In this document: positions 16,026 to 23,886 of the stretch, piece after piece
Layout: each line of letters starts with the position of its first letter
Numbering within the stretch: the stretch's first letter is position 1
Source: Paenibacillus doosanensis
GTDB lineage: Bacteria; Bacillota; Bacilli; Paenibacillales; NBRC-103111
Reading direction: 5' to 3'
NCBI RefSeq assembly: GCF_025060755.1
Contig: NZ_JANYUY010000062.1
Location: 1-41,164, forward strand
Length of the DNA: 41,164 nucleotides
The notes under the pieces: model-generated
What the model saw: only the letters and a program-made list of their open reading frames with translations
The model's database searches: none
Told to the model about the DNA's origin: nothing
Program-made: the position numbers and the translations under genes

Positions 16026-16439
16026 ATGCCGGCCAACAAAGCTTTGCATCACAAAAGAACCCGCGTCGTGTACACGACCGGCATTCTTAGAAGAAATCCC
16101 CGAACCAAATATGCTCTTGTAGACTGCGTCAATCTGGGGAAGCATTCCCGCAGGGTTACGGTCCAAGTGCTGGATTGGTCCAGCGGCTCCCCCGTACCTT
16201 TGAAAGTAAGCCCCTGCCGCACCACCCGGTGTACGGTAACGGTCGGCCCCCGTCAATCGGTGTTCCTGTTCGCGGACGTGTCCAAGGTTGCCTTTAAATA
16301 CGAGGTTCGCATCACTCAATCAGCGGACCGCACCTTGGTAACCAACGTGTACGGCGTTACGAAAACGACGTTCAAGCCCTTGGAAGGCGGCACGGTGCTC
16401 CAGCGCGACCTGGTAAAGCTGCGAACGTTTCAAGTGTGA
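16026..16439 (+). CDS. Uncharacterised small beta-rich protein
   Basis: A 137-residue basic protein I do not recognise. It has no signal peptide or membrane segment. Alternating hydrophobic stretches (RVTVQVLDW, RCTVTVGPRQSVFLFADV, YEVRITQS) suggest a beta-sandwich. It has three cysteines (34, 64, 69) and a basic N-terminus rich in Arg, Lys and His. The ATG has GGGAGAG upstream, and codon use resembles that of its neighbours. It stands alone, divergent from gerAB and convergent with the LysR gene. A spore-surface role would fit the gerAB neighbour, but this is only a guess. Confidence 0.7.
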   Translation: MPANKALHHKRTRVVYTTGILRRNPRTKYALVDCVNLGKHSRRVTVQVLDWSSGSPVPLKVSPCRTTRCTVTVGPRQSVFLFADVSKVAFKYEVRITQSADRTLVTNVYGVTKTTFKPLEGGTVLQRDLVKLRTFQV

Positions 16440-16447
16440 GCATGCAG

Positions 16448-16483
16448 AATAAGCCGTCAACCGCTATCGGTTTACGGCTTATT
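16448..16483. terminator. Bidirectional terminator between convergent genes
   Basis: A near-perfect stem of about 15 bp (AATAAGCCGT plus CAACCG against its complement) with a 4-nt loop sits 9 bp after the stop of the 137-residue protein gene. It also lies about 90 bp past the LysR stop on the other strand. Confidence 0.7.
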
Positions 16484-16570
16484 TGCGCTCTGCCCGCTTT
16501 CCGAGATAAGCGCGCCCTTCATGTCCGGGCCGCAGAACGGCAGAGCCGGTTGGCCCGCTTCCCGGCGGCG

Positions 16571-17497
16571 TCATCTCCCGCCCCGCTCCTCCCCCGTCTC
16601 CTTGGGACGAAACAGCTTCATCTGCCGCTCTGCATGGCGGATAAACCAATAATCCAGACTGCTTACGTCTTCCTCCCGGTACATAAGAAAAATTTGATTC
16701 AGCGGGAACGGATTGTGCTCGATCGGAATCGCTACCATCTCTCCCGATTCGATCTCCGGCTGCATATACAGCGGACAGGATAGAAAAATGCCCATCGTGC
16801 TTTTGATCCAAAATTTAATCAGCTGCAAATTGTTCGTCTCATAATGCGGATCGTACAGCATATTCAAATCTTTGAAGGTCAGGTCGATTTTTTTGCGGGA
16901 AATGCTGTCCGATTCATACAGAATAAGCCGCTCCTTCAGAACATCCTGCAGGGTGAGCGTCTCGCGCTTCGCATAAGGATGATCCCTGGAAATCACGGCG
17001 TAGGCCGGGTGAGCATAGAGCAGCTTGAAGGTAATGTCCGGGGCATTGGCGGTATAGCGGGTAATGCCGATTTGGATATGCTTGGACTTGAGCATGTTCA
17101 CCTGTTCCTCCGTCGAGTAGCAGTACACCTTCATCGCAATGCCCGGATGCTCGGCCATGAAGCTCTCCAGAATCGGCGGCAGCATCGTGCCGGCGAACGA
17201 ATTGTTGCAGCCGAGCGACAGCGTGCCCGGCATCCCCTGCTTCAGCTGATCGACCGCCTCGCGCCCTTGATCCAACGAGTTCAGCGCGCTTAAGGCATAG
17301 GGCAGGAACGCGCTGCCTTCCTGCGACAGCCGAACGGTTCCGTTCGCGCGGATGAGCAGCGGCTTGCCGAGCTCCCGCTCCAGCTGCTTGATCCGGTGCG
17401 ATACGGTTGGCTGAGGCAGGTACAGCTTCTCCGCCGCCTTGGAGATGCTGCCCAGGCGATAGATGGTCACGAAGGTTAATATTTGATCGAATGTCAT
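16571..17497 (-). CDS. LysR-family transcriptional regulator
   Basis: A 308-residue LysR regulator. The N-terminal winged helix reads MTFDQILTFVTIYRLGSISKA and PQPTVSHRIKQLE (residues 1 to about 50). An effector-binding domain of the periplasmic-binding fold follows from about residue 90 (TLSLGCNNSFAG). An upstream in-frame ATG would add 31 residues, but it has no ribosome site and the family starts at MTFDQ, so 17497 is chosen. It is divergent from an MFS transporter, its likely target. A cluster of ten charged residues closes the C-terminus. Confidence 0.87.
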   Translation of the reverse strand: MTFDQILTFVTIYRLGSISKAAEKLYLPQPTVSHRIKQLERELGKPLLIRANGTVRLSQEGSAFLPYALSALNSLDQGREAVDQLKQGMPGTLSLGCNNSFAGTMLPPILESFMAEHPGIAMKVYCYSTEEQVNMLKSKHIQIGITRYTANAPDITFKLLYAHPAYAVISRDHPYAKRETLTLQDVLKERLILYESDSISRKKIDLTFKDLNMLYDPHYETNNLQLIKFWIKSTMGIFLSCPLYMQPEIESGEMVAIPIEHNPFPLNQIFLMYREEDVSSLDYWFIRHAERQMKLFRPKETGEERGGR

Positions 17498-17601
17498 ACG
17501 GCGCGCCGCCTTTCCCCCAAAAATCCGCTCATCCGCCGAGCCGGCCGAAGCTGCGGGAAGGATATTCAAAAAATGAATAAGGTCATTCATTTTCGCTCAT
17601 T

Positions 17602-17642
17602 TACTTGTCTTCTCATTCTTCATAGTATAAAAAATACAAGTA
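17602..17642. promoter_or_regulatory. Possible LysR operator in the divergent region
   Basis: TACTTGT (17602-17608) and ACAAGTA (17636-17642) form an inverted repeat. The right arm is itself the palindrome ATACAAGTAT, which fits the T-N11-A type half-site structure of LysR regulators only loosely. A TAGTATAA -10-like element lies between the arms. Confidence 0.35.
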
Positions 17643-17670
17643 TTTTTCCACTAAAGAAAGGTGACTTGCT

Positions 17671-18933
17671 ATGAATATGGAAAAAGCGGTGCGGGCCGTC
17701 GGAATATACGGCGGCGGGATTTTTTTCGGAGTGATGTCGGTGGCGCAGCCGTTTTTTACCTTGTATGCCGAAGCGCTGGGCGCGTCGACGGCATTGATCG
17801 GGCTTATTGTCACGCTGCGCGCGCTCGTGCCGATGTTTATCGCCATGCCGATCGGCCAGATGATCGATACGATGGGCCCGATGAAAATGACGAAGATCGG
17901 CTGTCTCATGCTGATCGTTTCCTTGGGACTCATGTCCTTCAGCACGACCTTGGCCTTCCTTGCGGTATCCCAGGTGCTTCTCGGCACGAGCATGATCATT
18001 ATGGCTTCCTCGCTTCAAGTGCTGGCATCGGACGGGGAGCAGGACAAAGCGCGGCGCAATAAAAACATTAACCGCTTCTCGATGTGGAACTCGGCCGGCA
18101 ATATGGTCGGTCCGCTGCTCGGCGGATTGGTCGTAACGCAAGCCGGCTCGTCCTTGTGGAGCTACCGGTCGGCCTTCGTGGCCTCGCTCGTCGTCTGCTC
18201 CGTCTGCTTCATCCTGATTCTGCTCATCCGAACCCCCGACGGCGCGGCCAAACGGGGCGCAACGAAGGAGCTGTTTCAGCCTAAGGAAATGCTGAACAGT
18301 TACGTGAGCGGCATTCATCTGACCCGGCACCGGGGGGTTCAGTTCGGCCTGGTCGGCACGTTCCTGATCATGTTCATTCAAGCGTTGTACGCCAGCTTCA
18401 TTCCGCTTTACTTGAACGGCCACGGCTATTCCGCCTTCGTCATCTCCTCGGTCATCTCGCTGATGGGACTGTCGGGCTTCGTATCCCGCTTCCTGCTCGG
18501 GCGGCTGATGAAGCTGGCGACGCTGGAGAAAATCCTGATCGTCGCCGGCTGTATAGCCTCCGTCTGCCTAATCCTCATTCCGGTCGCGTCCTTGCACCTG
18601 ATCGGCATCGCCGTTCTTACGTTTCTGCTCGGCAGCTCCATCGGTATGAACCTGCCGATCACCATTATGATTATGGTCGAGGAAACGAAGGATAACGAAC
18701 GCGGCAAGGTGATGGGGCTGCGCCTGCTGACGAACCGGCTGTCGCAGATGGTCGCCCCGGCCATGTTCGGGCTGCTCGGCCAGGCGCTCGGCTTGACGGC
18801 CGCCTTCTATACCGGCGGCGGCGTCCTGCTCGCTACGATGCTCGGCTTCGCGGTGTACAGCTCGCACCGGGCTCCCGCGGCGGACAGCGGGGAAGCCCCC
18901 GCAGCGGCGGGGGAATCGTCCGGCAGTGGGTAA
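17671..18933 (+). CDS. MFS transporter
   Basis: A 420-residue major facilitator protein with about twelve membrane segments. The loop 2-3 motif is modified to MPIGQMIDTMGPMKMTKIG, and the C-terminal half has FVSRFLLGRLMKLATLEK. The ATG has AAAGGTGA upstream. The last 25 residues are Ala-, Glu-, Gly- and Ser-rich and probably cytoplasmic and disordered. It is divergent from the LysR gene and is probably induced by it. The substrate is unknown; the closest general type is efflux of small molecules or drugs. Confidence 0.83.
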   Translation: MNMEKAVRAVGIYGGGIFFGVMSVAQPFFTLYAEALGASTALIGLIVTLRALVPMFIAMPIGQMIDTMGPMKMTKIGCLMLIVSLGLMSFSTTLAFLAVSQVLLGTSMIIMASSLQVLASDGEQDKARRNKNINRFSMWNSAGNMVGPLLGGLVVTQAGSSLWSYRSAFVASLVVCSVCFILILLIRTPDGAAKRGATKELFQPKEMLNSYVSGIHLTRHRGVQFGLVGTFLIMFIQALYASFIPLYLNGHGYSAFVISSVISLMGLSGFVSRFLLGRLMKLATLEKILIVAGCIASVCLILIPVASLHLIGIAVLTFLLGSSIGMNLPITIMIMVEETKDNERGKVMGLRLLTNRLSQMVAPAMFGLLGQALGLTAAFYTGGGVLLATMLGFAVYSSHRAPAADSGEAPAAAGESSGSG

Positions 18934-19033
18934 CGGCCCCCGTCCCCTGCCGCGGCGGACGCCCGGCTCGGAGACAAGGCTTGCAGCACGCATAAGCTTT
19001 CGCACCGTTTGCGTTGACGCAGCGGTCATGACG

Positions 19034-19082
19034 AAGCTGGAAGAACGGCTTGTTTACGAGCTGCCGTTCTCCGGCTTTTTGT
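19034..19082 (+). terminator. Rho-independent terminator of the MFS gene
   Basis: A stem of about 15 bp (AAGCYGGA and GAACGGC against their complements, one bulge) with a 13-nt loop, followed by TTTTTGTTATTT. Confidence 0.75.
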
Positions 19083-19155
19083 TATTTATGTCCGGCCATC
19101 CCTGTGAGCATCGGCTGCATATCGCCTAACCTCAACGTAACATAGTGACTCTTGC

Positions 19156-19222
19156 GAAACTAAGTTTCAAAATTTTCAGTCATTTCCTGCTTGGACAAAC
19201 TCGCTTATAATGAAACTTAGTT
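19156..19222 (+). promoter_or_regulatory. Operator-like inverted repeat around the NIPSNAP promoter
   Basis: AACTAAGTTTCA (19158-19169) and TGAAACTTAGTT (19211-19222) are a perfect 12-bp inverted repeat. The left arm lies in a 13-bp near-palindrome, GAAACTAAGTTTC. A TATAAT (-10, 19206-19211) abuts the right arm, with a weak -35 (TTTCCT) 17 nt upstream. The arms would cover the region just upstream of -35 and the transcription start, a layout typical of a repressor. No regulator gene is adjacent. Confidence 0.6.
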
Positions 19223-19244
19223 GACGGAAAGGAGCAAGATTCAT

Positions 19245-19565
19245 TTGTTGTATGAGCTGCGAATTTATCATATGCATCCCGGCCGCATGCAGGCGATCCG
19301 CGACCGGTTCGCCCATTTCACCCTGCAGATTTTCGCCAGGCACGGCATGCGGGTAAACGATTTCTGGGAGGATATGGACGCGGAGAACAACCGCCTCTAC
19401 TACGTGATGCAGTATGCGGACATGGAGGAGAGAGACCGCCAATGGGAGGCGTTCCGCAACGATCCCGAATGGCAGAAGGTCAAGCAAGAGAGCGAGAAGG
19501 ACGCTCCGATCGTCGAGCGCATCGAGAGCATTTATATGAAGCGCGCTCCGTTCTTCCCGCAATAA
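19245..19565 (+). CDS. NIPSNAP-family protein
   Basis: A 106-residue protein beginning YELRIYHMHPGRM, the NIPSNAP-type ferredoxin-like fold opening, with a second strand pattern LYYVMQYADMEERDRQW. NIPSNAP proteins are small alpha/beta-barrel dimers without an agreed reaction. I chose the TTG at 19245 because AAAGGAG lies 10 nt before it and the family starts at this position. It lies 24 bp before an aldo/keto reductase gene and shares its promoter, so they probably act on the same compound or stress. Confidence 0.82.
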   Translation: MLYELRIYHMHPGRMQAIRDRFAHFTLQIFARHGMRVNDFWEDMDAENNRLYYVMQYADMEERDRQWEAFRNDPEWQKVKQESEKDAPIVERIESIYMKRAPFFPQ

Positions 19566-19589
19566 TAATACAAGGAGAGTGACATCGCT

Positions 19590-20540
19590 ATGAAATACCG
19601 TAAACTTGGCAAAAACGGGCCGGACATTTCCGTTATCGGCTTCGGTTCTTGGGCTATCGGCGGCGCCGGCTGGGCCAGCGCCTGGGGCGACCAGGACGAT
19701 CAATCTTCCTTCGAGAGCGTGCGCGCGGCGCTCGATGCGGGGGTTACCTTCTATGATACCGCCGCCGTGTACGGACTGGGACACTCGGAGGAGGTGCTCG
19801 GCAAAGCGCTCAAGGACAGCCGCGATAAAGTCGTGCTCGCCACCAAATGCGGCCTTGTCTGGGACGAGAATAATGTTATCTCCAAGAACGGAACGTACGA
19901 ATCCGTCATCCGCGAGGCGGAAGCTTCGCTGCGGCGGCTCGGAACCGACTATATCGATCTGTATCAGATGCATTGGCCGGATACCGATGCCAAGGCCCCT
20001 GCGGAAGAAACGATGCGGGCGATGGACAAGCTCGTTCAGGACGGCAAAATCCGTTACGTTGGCGTGAGCAACTACAACGTCGACCTGCTGGAGCAATCGC
20101 TGGCCGTACGGCATGTCGACTCGCTGCAGCCTCCCTACTCCATCCTGAGACCTGCCGTAGAGAAGGAAATTTTGCCGTTCTGCCTCGAACGCGGCATCGG
20201 CGTCGTCGCCTACAGCCCGCTTACTTCGGGTCTGCTGTCCGGCAACTATACCTACGACACGACCTTCCCGGCCAACGACTGGCGCTCGCGCAACGCCGCG
20301 CATACCGGCGAAGGCTTGCGCAAGAACGTCGACAAGGTCGAGAAGCTCAAAGCGATCGCCGCCCGCTTCGATCTGACAATGCCGCAGCTCGCCATCGCTT
20401 ATGTGCTCGCCCATCCGGCGCTCGCCAGCGCGCTCGTCGGCGTGCGCAAGCCGAGCCACATTCTCGGCGTGCTGCCTGCGGCCGAGGCCGAGCTCGACGA
20501 AGCGACTCTCGCGGAAATCCGCGCCATCGCGGCGGAGTGA
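19590..20540 (+). CDS. Aldo/keto reductase
   Basis: A 316-residue NADPH-dependent oxidoreductase with the (beta/alpha)8 fold. The N-terminal GFGSWAIGG, the catalytic Asp-Tyr region FYDTAAVYGLGHSEE (about residues 50-64; Asp and Tyr are part of the tetrad), VVLATKCG with the catalytic Lys, and DLYQMHWPD with the His are all present. Near the C-terminus SALVGVRKPSHI is the nucleotide-phosphate binding segment. The ATG has AAGGAGAG upstream. It is the second gene after NIPSNAP. The substrate is unknown. Confidence 0.9.
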   Translation: MKYRKLGKNGPDISVIGFGSWAIGGAGWASAWGDQDDQSSFESVRAALDAGVTFYDTAAVYGLGHSEEVLGKALKDSRDKVVLATKCGLVWDENNVISKNGTYESVIREAEASLRRLGTDYIDLYQMHWPDTDAKAPAEETMRAMDKLVQDGKIRYVGVSNYNVDLLEQSLAVRHVDSLQPPYSILRPAVEKEILPFCLERGIGVVAYSPLTSGLLSGNYTYDTTFPANDWRSRNAAHTGEGLRKNVDKVEKLKAIAARFDLTMPQLAIAYVLAHPALASALVGVRKPSHILGVLPAAEAELDEATLAEIRAIAAE

Positions 20541-20564
20541 AGAACGTACAAGAAAACGACAAAC

Positions 20565-20590
20565 AAGCCGGCTCCGATTGAAGCCGGCTT
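20565..20590. terminator. Bidirectional terminator
   Basis: AAGCCGGCT and its complement enclose an 8-nt loop. On the minus strand it is followed by TGTTTGTCGTTTTC, so it can end the long minus-strand operon as well as the aldo/keto reductase transcript. Confidence 0.7.
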
Positions 20591-20676
20591 CCTCTCTCAT
20601 GGAAATATTTGGATAAATGTCCGTCCACCGATTGACATTATGCACGCTGCATTGCCCGCACGGATACGACCCCGGC

Positions 20677-21681
20677 TTAATAGGGTACTTTAAACATATA
20701 CCTTCTCGTCTCCAACGGATGTCCAGTCGCCTTGGAAAGAGCCAATGCATAAATCCGCAGAGCAAAATTGATTACAATCGGAGCCAAGTATCCCTTCACT
20801 TCCTCTTCAATTCCGGTCAAATCGAACTGCTTCGCATCAATCACCAGCACTTTTTCCCCGTACTGCTTCAGGAAGGTTAACGCCCGTTCCTCCAGCGGTC
20901 TCGTTTCATCCAGCCCCATCAGCAAGATGAACGGAACATCCTTGTCGAGAATTTCAAATGGTCCATGGAAAAATTCCCCCGCATGTATCGCATGCGAATG
21001 CTTCCACTGCATCTCCATCAAGATGCAAATCGCAAAGGAGTAGGCGACGCCATAGTTTGAGCCGCTCGCCATCGTGTAGATGATCTTCTCGTCTTTAACC
21101 GATTCTGCATACGCCTTGGCAGGCTCTGTTACCTGCTTCATCACCCTTTCGAATACTGCACCGAGTTGTTCCAGGCTGCTGACCAGCTTCTCATACTTCT
21201 TGTTGCCTTCCTTCACGTACAAAAGCCCCATGGATAATCTGTATAAAATGGCATAGTTCATCATCTCCGGCTCCGGCTCCATGTGCCCCGCCGAAACCCA
21301 GCTGTAGTTGACAGTGTAATCCGACTCATCCGCCAGAGGCGCCGTTTCCACATACATCAGCGATACGGTCAATGCGCCTTTGCTCTTGGCGAATTTGGCC
21401 GCCTCCGTCGTTTCCGGCGTTTTCCCCTTATGCGACATAAGAATGACCAACGATTCCGTATTCAGCGATTGCGGATTGCGATGGATAAATTCGTTTGAGC
21501 TGAATATTTCCGAAGTGATCGCCGCCGATTCGCGATCCAGAAAGTATTTGCTGGGAAACATCAATGCGGAAGAGCCACCGCACGCTACGAAGAAAACCCG
21601 GCGGATCGTTCTGGTTTTAAAGGCCTCAAAAATCGTTTCCAGCTGAGCTGTTATGTTCTGATTAGCAGTCGTTTGTTTCAA
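20677..21681 (-). CDS. FrlB-like SIS-domain deglycase
   Basis: A 334-residue protein with two sugar-isomerase (SIS) domains, at about residues 15-150 and 180-310. Seen are VACGGSSALMFPSKY, ILMSHKGKTPET (phosphosugar-binding Ser/Thr loop), IYTMASGSNYG and the His/Glu-rich HAIHAGEFFHGPFEIL. This is the architecture of fructosamine-6-phosphate deglycases such as FrlB, which split fructosamine 6-phosphate into glucose 6-phosphate and the amine. The start is TTG at 21681 with GGGAGG 8 nt before it; a longer frame overlaps the upstream gene. It is last of ten genes and follows FrlC- and FrlD-like genes. Confidence 0.83.
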   Translation of the reverse strand: MKQTTANQNITAQLETIFEAFKTRTIRRVFFVACGGSSALMFPSKYFLDRESAAITSEIFSSNEFIHRNPQSLNTESLVILMSHKGKTPETTEAAKFAKSKGALTVSLMYVETAPLADESDYTVNYSWVSAGHMEPEPEMMNYAILYRLSMGLLYVKEGNKKYEKLVSSLEQLGAVFERVMKQVTEPAKAYAESVKDEKIIYTMASGSNYGVAYSFAICILMEMQWKHSHAIHAGEFFHGPFEILDKDVPFILLMGLDETRPLEERALTFLKQYGEKVLVIDAKQFDLTGIEEEVKGYLAPIVINFALRIYALALSKATGHPLETRRYMFKVPY

Positions 21682-21712
21682 GATAAGAACCTCCCGGTAA
21701 TGGATTTGAACT

Positions 21713-22540
21713 TTACTGAGAAAGCAGTTTAGAGCCAATGCTCTTCAGGCTTTGGCGCACGGCAGCTTCTGGGTCCCAATTGTACTTAGGGGAAATATGC
21801 TCCAGTGTCAAATATCCGTTGTAGTTGATTGTTTTCAAACCATCTATAAAGTTGTCCAGCGAAAATTTGCCTTCTCCCCATGCCAAGTGAGCCGTCGTCA
21901 AGCCGTCCCCGTCAAGAAAGTGAACGTGGACCAGCTCATTGCCAAACGCAGCTCCGTACTCCTCGATGGTTTCGCCGGCCAGCACCATCGGAATCGTATC
22001 GAGCATCACCTTCATTGCCGGAGAATTCACTTGTGCATGCATCCTTTGGAGTGTGTCGAGATTATAAATCACATTCGAGCCGATATTGGACATCGATTCG
22101 AGGACAAGCGTAACACCCGACTGCTCCGCATCCTGCGCCAGCACATGCAGTGATTGCGCAGCCCGCTTCCATGCTTCTTCCTCGGGTTCGCTATAGAAGC
22201 CGAAACCTACAATAACTAGCATTTTCGGGCACTCGAGCGCGTTGGTTACAGAAATGCACTTCCGGAAATATTCGATGCTGCGCTTACGGCAGGCGTCGTC
22301 CTTCGCGGACAGATTAATCGGATAAATCGCCTGCTCCGGCGTAAAGCAAACCAACTCCAAATTTCTTTGCTTGATTTGCTTCAATACCCCAGCCACTTCT
22401 TGAGCCGATGCGTCATCTACGTACAGATGGGGAGTGCCCGCCCATAGCTCGATCGCTTCCAAACCGGTGCGAACCGTTGAGTCCAAAAAATATTCCAGCG
22501 GATATCGGTGGTAATTTTGATTCATATTGGCAAGCTTCAT
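21713..22540 (-). CDS. FrlC-like sugar epimerase (TIM barrel)
   Basis: A 275-residue AP-endonuclease-2-type TIM barrel. Likely metal ligands are in LVLESMSNIGSN (Glu), VMLDTIPM (Asp), VHVHFLDGDG (His) and LTLEHISPKYNW (Glu). E. coli FrlC, of similar length as I recall it, interconverts psicoselysine and fructoselysine; here an epimerase of an Amadori compound is inferred from the neighbouring deglycase and kinase. The ATG at 22540 has AAGGAGG upstream; the longer frame adds 22 poorly conserved-looking residues. It lies 16 bp after the YjbQ gene. Confidence 0.8.
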   Translation of the reverse strand: MKLANMNQNYHRYPLEYFLDSTVRTGLEAIELWAGTPHLYVDDASAQEVAGVLKQIKQRNLELVCFTPEQAIYPINLSAKDDACRKRSIEYFRKCISVTNALECPKMLVIVGFGFYSEPEEEAWKRAAQSLHVLAQDAEQSGVTLVLESMSNIGSNVIYNLDTLQRMHAQVNSPAMKVMLDTIPMVLAGETIEEYGAAFGNELVHVHFLDGDGLTTAHLAWGEGKFSLDNFIDGLKTINYNGYLTLEHISPKYNWDPEAAVRQSLKSIGSKLLSQ

Positions 22541-22556
22541 TCTAGGGATTCCCTCC

Positions 22557-22985
22557 TTACTCTCCGAGCACCTGAATATATACTTTGCGGGCCTTCGGCC
22601 CATCAAATTCGGCTAAATACACATCCTGGGCGTCACCGGTCACCATCTTGCCGTCCTGAACGACAAAGAGACAACTGTTGCCCGACAGCATTGATTTCAA
22701 ATGCGAAGGCGAATTGCTGCCGGTCGCCCCGTACGAGGGCAGAAAATGCGCGTGCGCATAGGGGGCATCCTTCGGAATAAGCCTCTCGAGCGCCTCTTCA
22801 ATGTCCGTTTCCACGCATTCAAGCCCCTCGTTAACCATGATGCCGGTCGTCGTATGGGCCGTAACGACGGCCGCCAGTCCGTTCGTCACCCCCGACTCGG
22901 CTACGAAGGCGCGGACCTCCTCAGTAATCTTAATCATTTGAAATTCAGCCCGCGTTCGGATTATGATGCTTTTCAGCTTGACCAT
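22557..22985 (-). CDS. YjbQ-family (UPF0047) protein
   Basis: A 142-residue protein with the family features VTAHTTTGIMVNEG (His-rich strand), SPSHLKSMLSG and VYLAEFDGPKARKVYIQV near the end. YjbQ proteins form trimers and have been linked to a side thiamine-phosphate synthase activity, but their physiological role is unsettled. Finding one inside a catabolic run with HyuA/HyuB and FrlB/C/D-like genes is unusual. Start: ATG at 22985 (GGGAG 5 nt before) or GTG at 22991. It lies 9 bp after the amidohydrolase-like gene. Confidence 0.82.
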   Translation of the reverse strand: MVKLKSIIIRTRAEFQMIKITEEVRAFVAESGVTNGLAAVVTAHTTTGIMVNEGLECVETDIEEALERLIPKDAPYAHAHFLPSYGATGSNSPSHLKSMLSGNSCLFVVQDGKMVTGDAQDVYLAEFDGPKARKVYIQVLGE

Positions 22986-22994
22986 CTTCACTCC

Positions 22995-23846
22995 CTACCT
23001 TTCCAGCCCGATAAATTTCAGCGCATTGAGACCGAGAATTTTTTGCAGCGTCTTGTCTCTGAAATGGAGTCCCTTGAGCGCAGGCAGCAGCCGTTTGGCC
23101 CGAAAACGCGGTGCATTCGTACCGAACATAACTTTGTCGGCAAGATTGCGTTCAATCCACAACGGTCCCATATTTCGCGTGAAAACCTGTTCGTAAAAAT
23201 CTTTCGCATTATCCATATGCAGCAAAGACGTGTCCGTATAAATATTCGGATATTTCAGCAGCAGCATCACCGTCTCGTGAATCCATGGCCAGCCGAAATG
23301 AGCGAGGCACATCCGCAGTTTGGGATAAGCGATAGCCACTTCCTCGAAGTGCAGCGGATGGGAATATTTCGCTGGCGCGTCCGGCTGCCAGCTCATTCCC
23401 GCATGGAACATGACCGGCTTGTCGTATTTGAGACATATCTCGTAGATAGGCTTCAGCATCTCCTCATAGGGATAAAACTGCTGCTTGGACGGATGCAGTT
23501 TAAGCCCCTTCAGGCCAAGGCTTGTAAAAGCGTGCTCCAGCACTTCCACTGCATCCGGACGGTGGGGATCGACGCTGGCAAAGCCGATAAAACGGTCCGG
23601 AGCGAGATCAACAATGCTCTTAATCTCCTCATTGGTGATAATGCAGCCGCCATGCAGCGTTGTAATATCCTCGGGCAGCAGAACTGTCTTGGCCACATCC
23701 ATGTAGCCCATCTCGATGAGCGCCGATTCCAACGGGTATGGAGACTGCTTGAAAATGCCGAATTGCTCTTTGCGGAAATTCAGTGTTTCCTTGTCTCCGC
23801 ATATGTCTTTGTAAAAAATCGGATGGGAATGGACGTCGATGATCAT
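22995..23846 (-). CDS. Amidohydrolase-2 family protein (metal-dependent TIM barrel)
   Basis: A 283-residue protein starting MIIDVHSHP, the family's N-terminal metal motif HxH. Other likely ligands are LKLHPS, VMFHAGMSW and CLAHFGWPW. The C-terminal position where the family has a catalytic Asp in a GTDYP-type motif reads FGTNAPRF here, an Asn, so metal binding or chemistry may differ. A 5'-extended frame exists, but AGGCAGGG lies upstream of the ATG at 23846 and the motif starts there. Family members hydrolyse amides or lactones or decarboxylate; the substrate here is unknown. Confidence 0.8.
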   Translation of the reverse strand: MIIDVHSHPIFYKDICGDKETLNFRKEQFGIFKQSPYPLESALIEMGYMDVAKTVLLPEDITTLHGGCIITNEEIKSIVDLAPDRFIGFASVDPHRPDAVEVLEHAFTSLGLKGLKLHPSKQQFYPYEEMLKPIYEICLKYDKPVMFHAGMSWQPDAPAKYSHPLHFEEVAIAYPKLRMCLAHFGWPWIHETVMLLLKYPNIYTDTSLLHMDNAKDFYEQVFTRNMGPLWIERNLADKVMFGTNAPRFRAKRLLPALKGLHFRDKTLQKILGLNALKFIGLER

Positions 23847-23886
23847 CTTGTTTGCCCTGCCTTTCGTTGTTTGGTAGAATCCGGCC

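Noticed and set aside
17574-17598. AATGA/TCATT inverted arms near the LysR gene
   Set aside because: Five-bp arms in AT-rich sequence are expected by chance; the ACAAGTA/TACTTGT pair nearby is the better operator candidate.
19176-20765. A 529-codon minus-strand open frame opposite NIPSNAP and the aldo/keto reductase
   Set aside because: It spans two clear plus-strand genes, a promoter and a terminator; it is an antisense shadow caused by GC-rich codon use.
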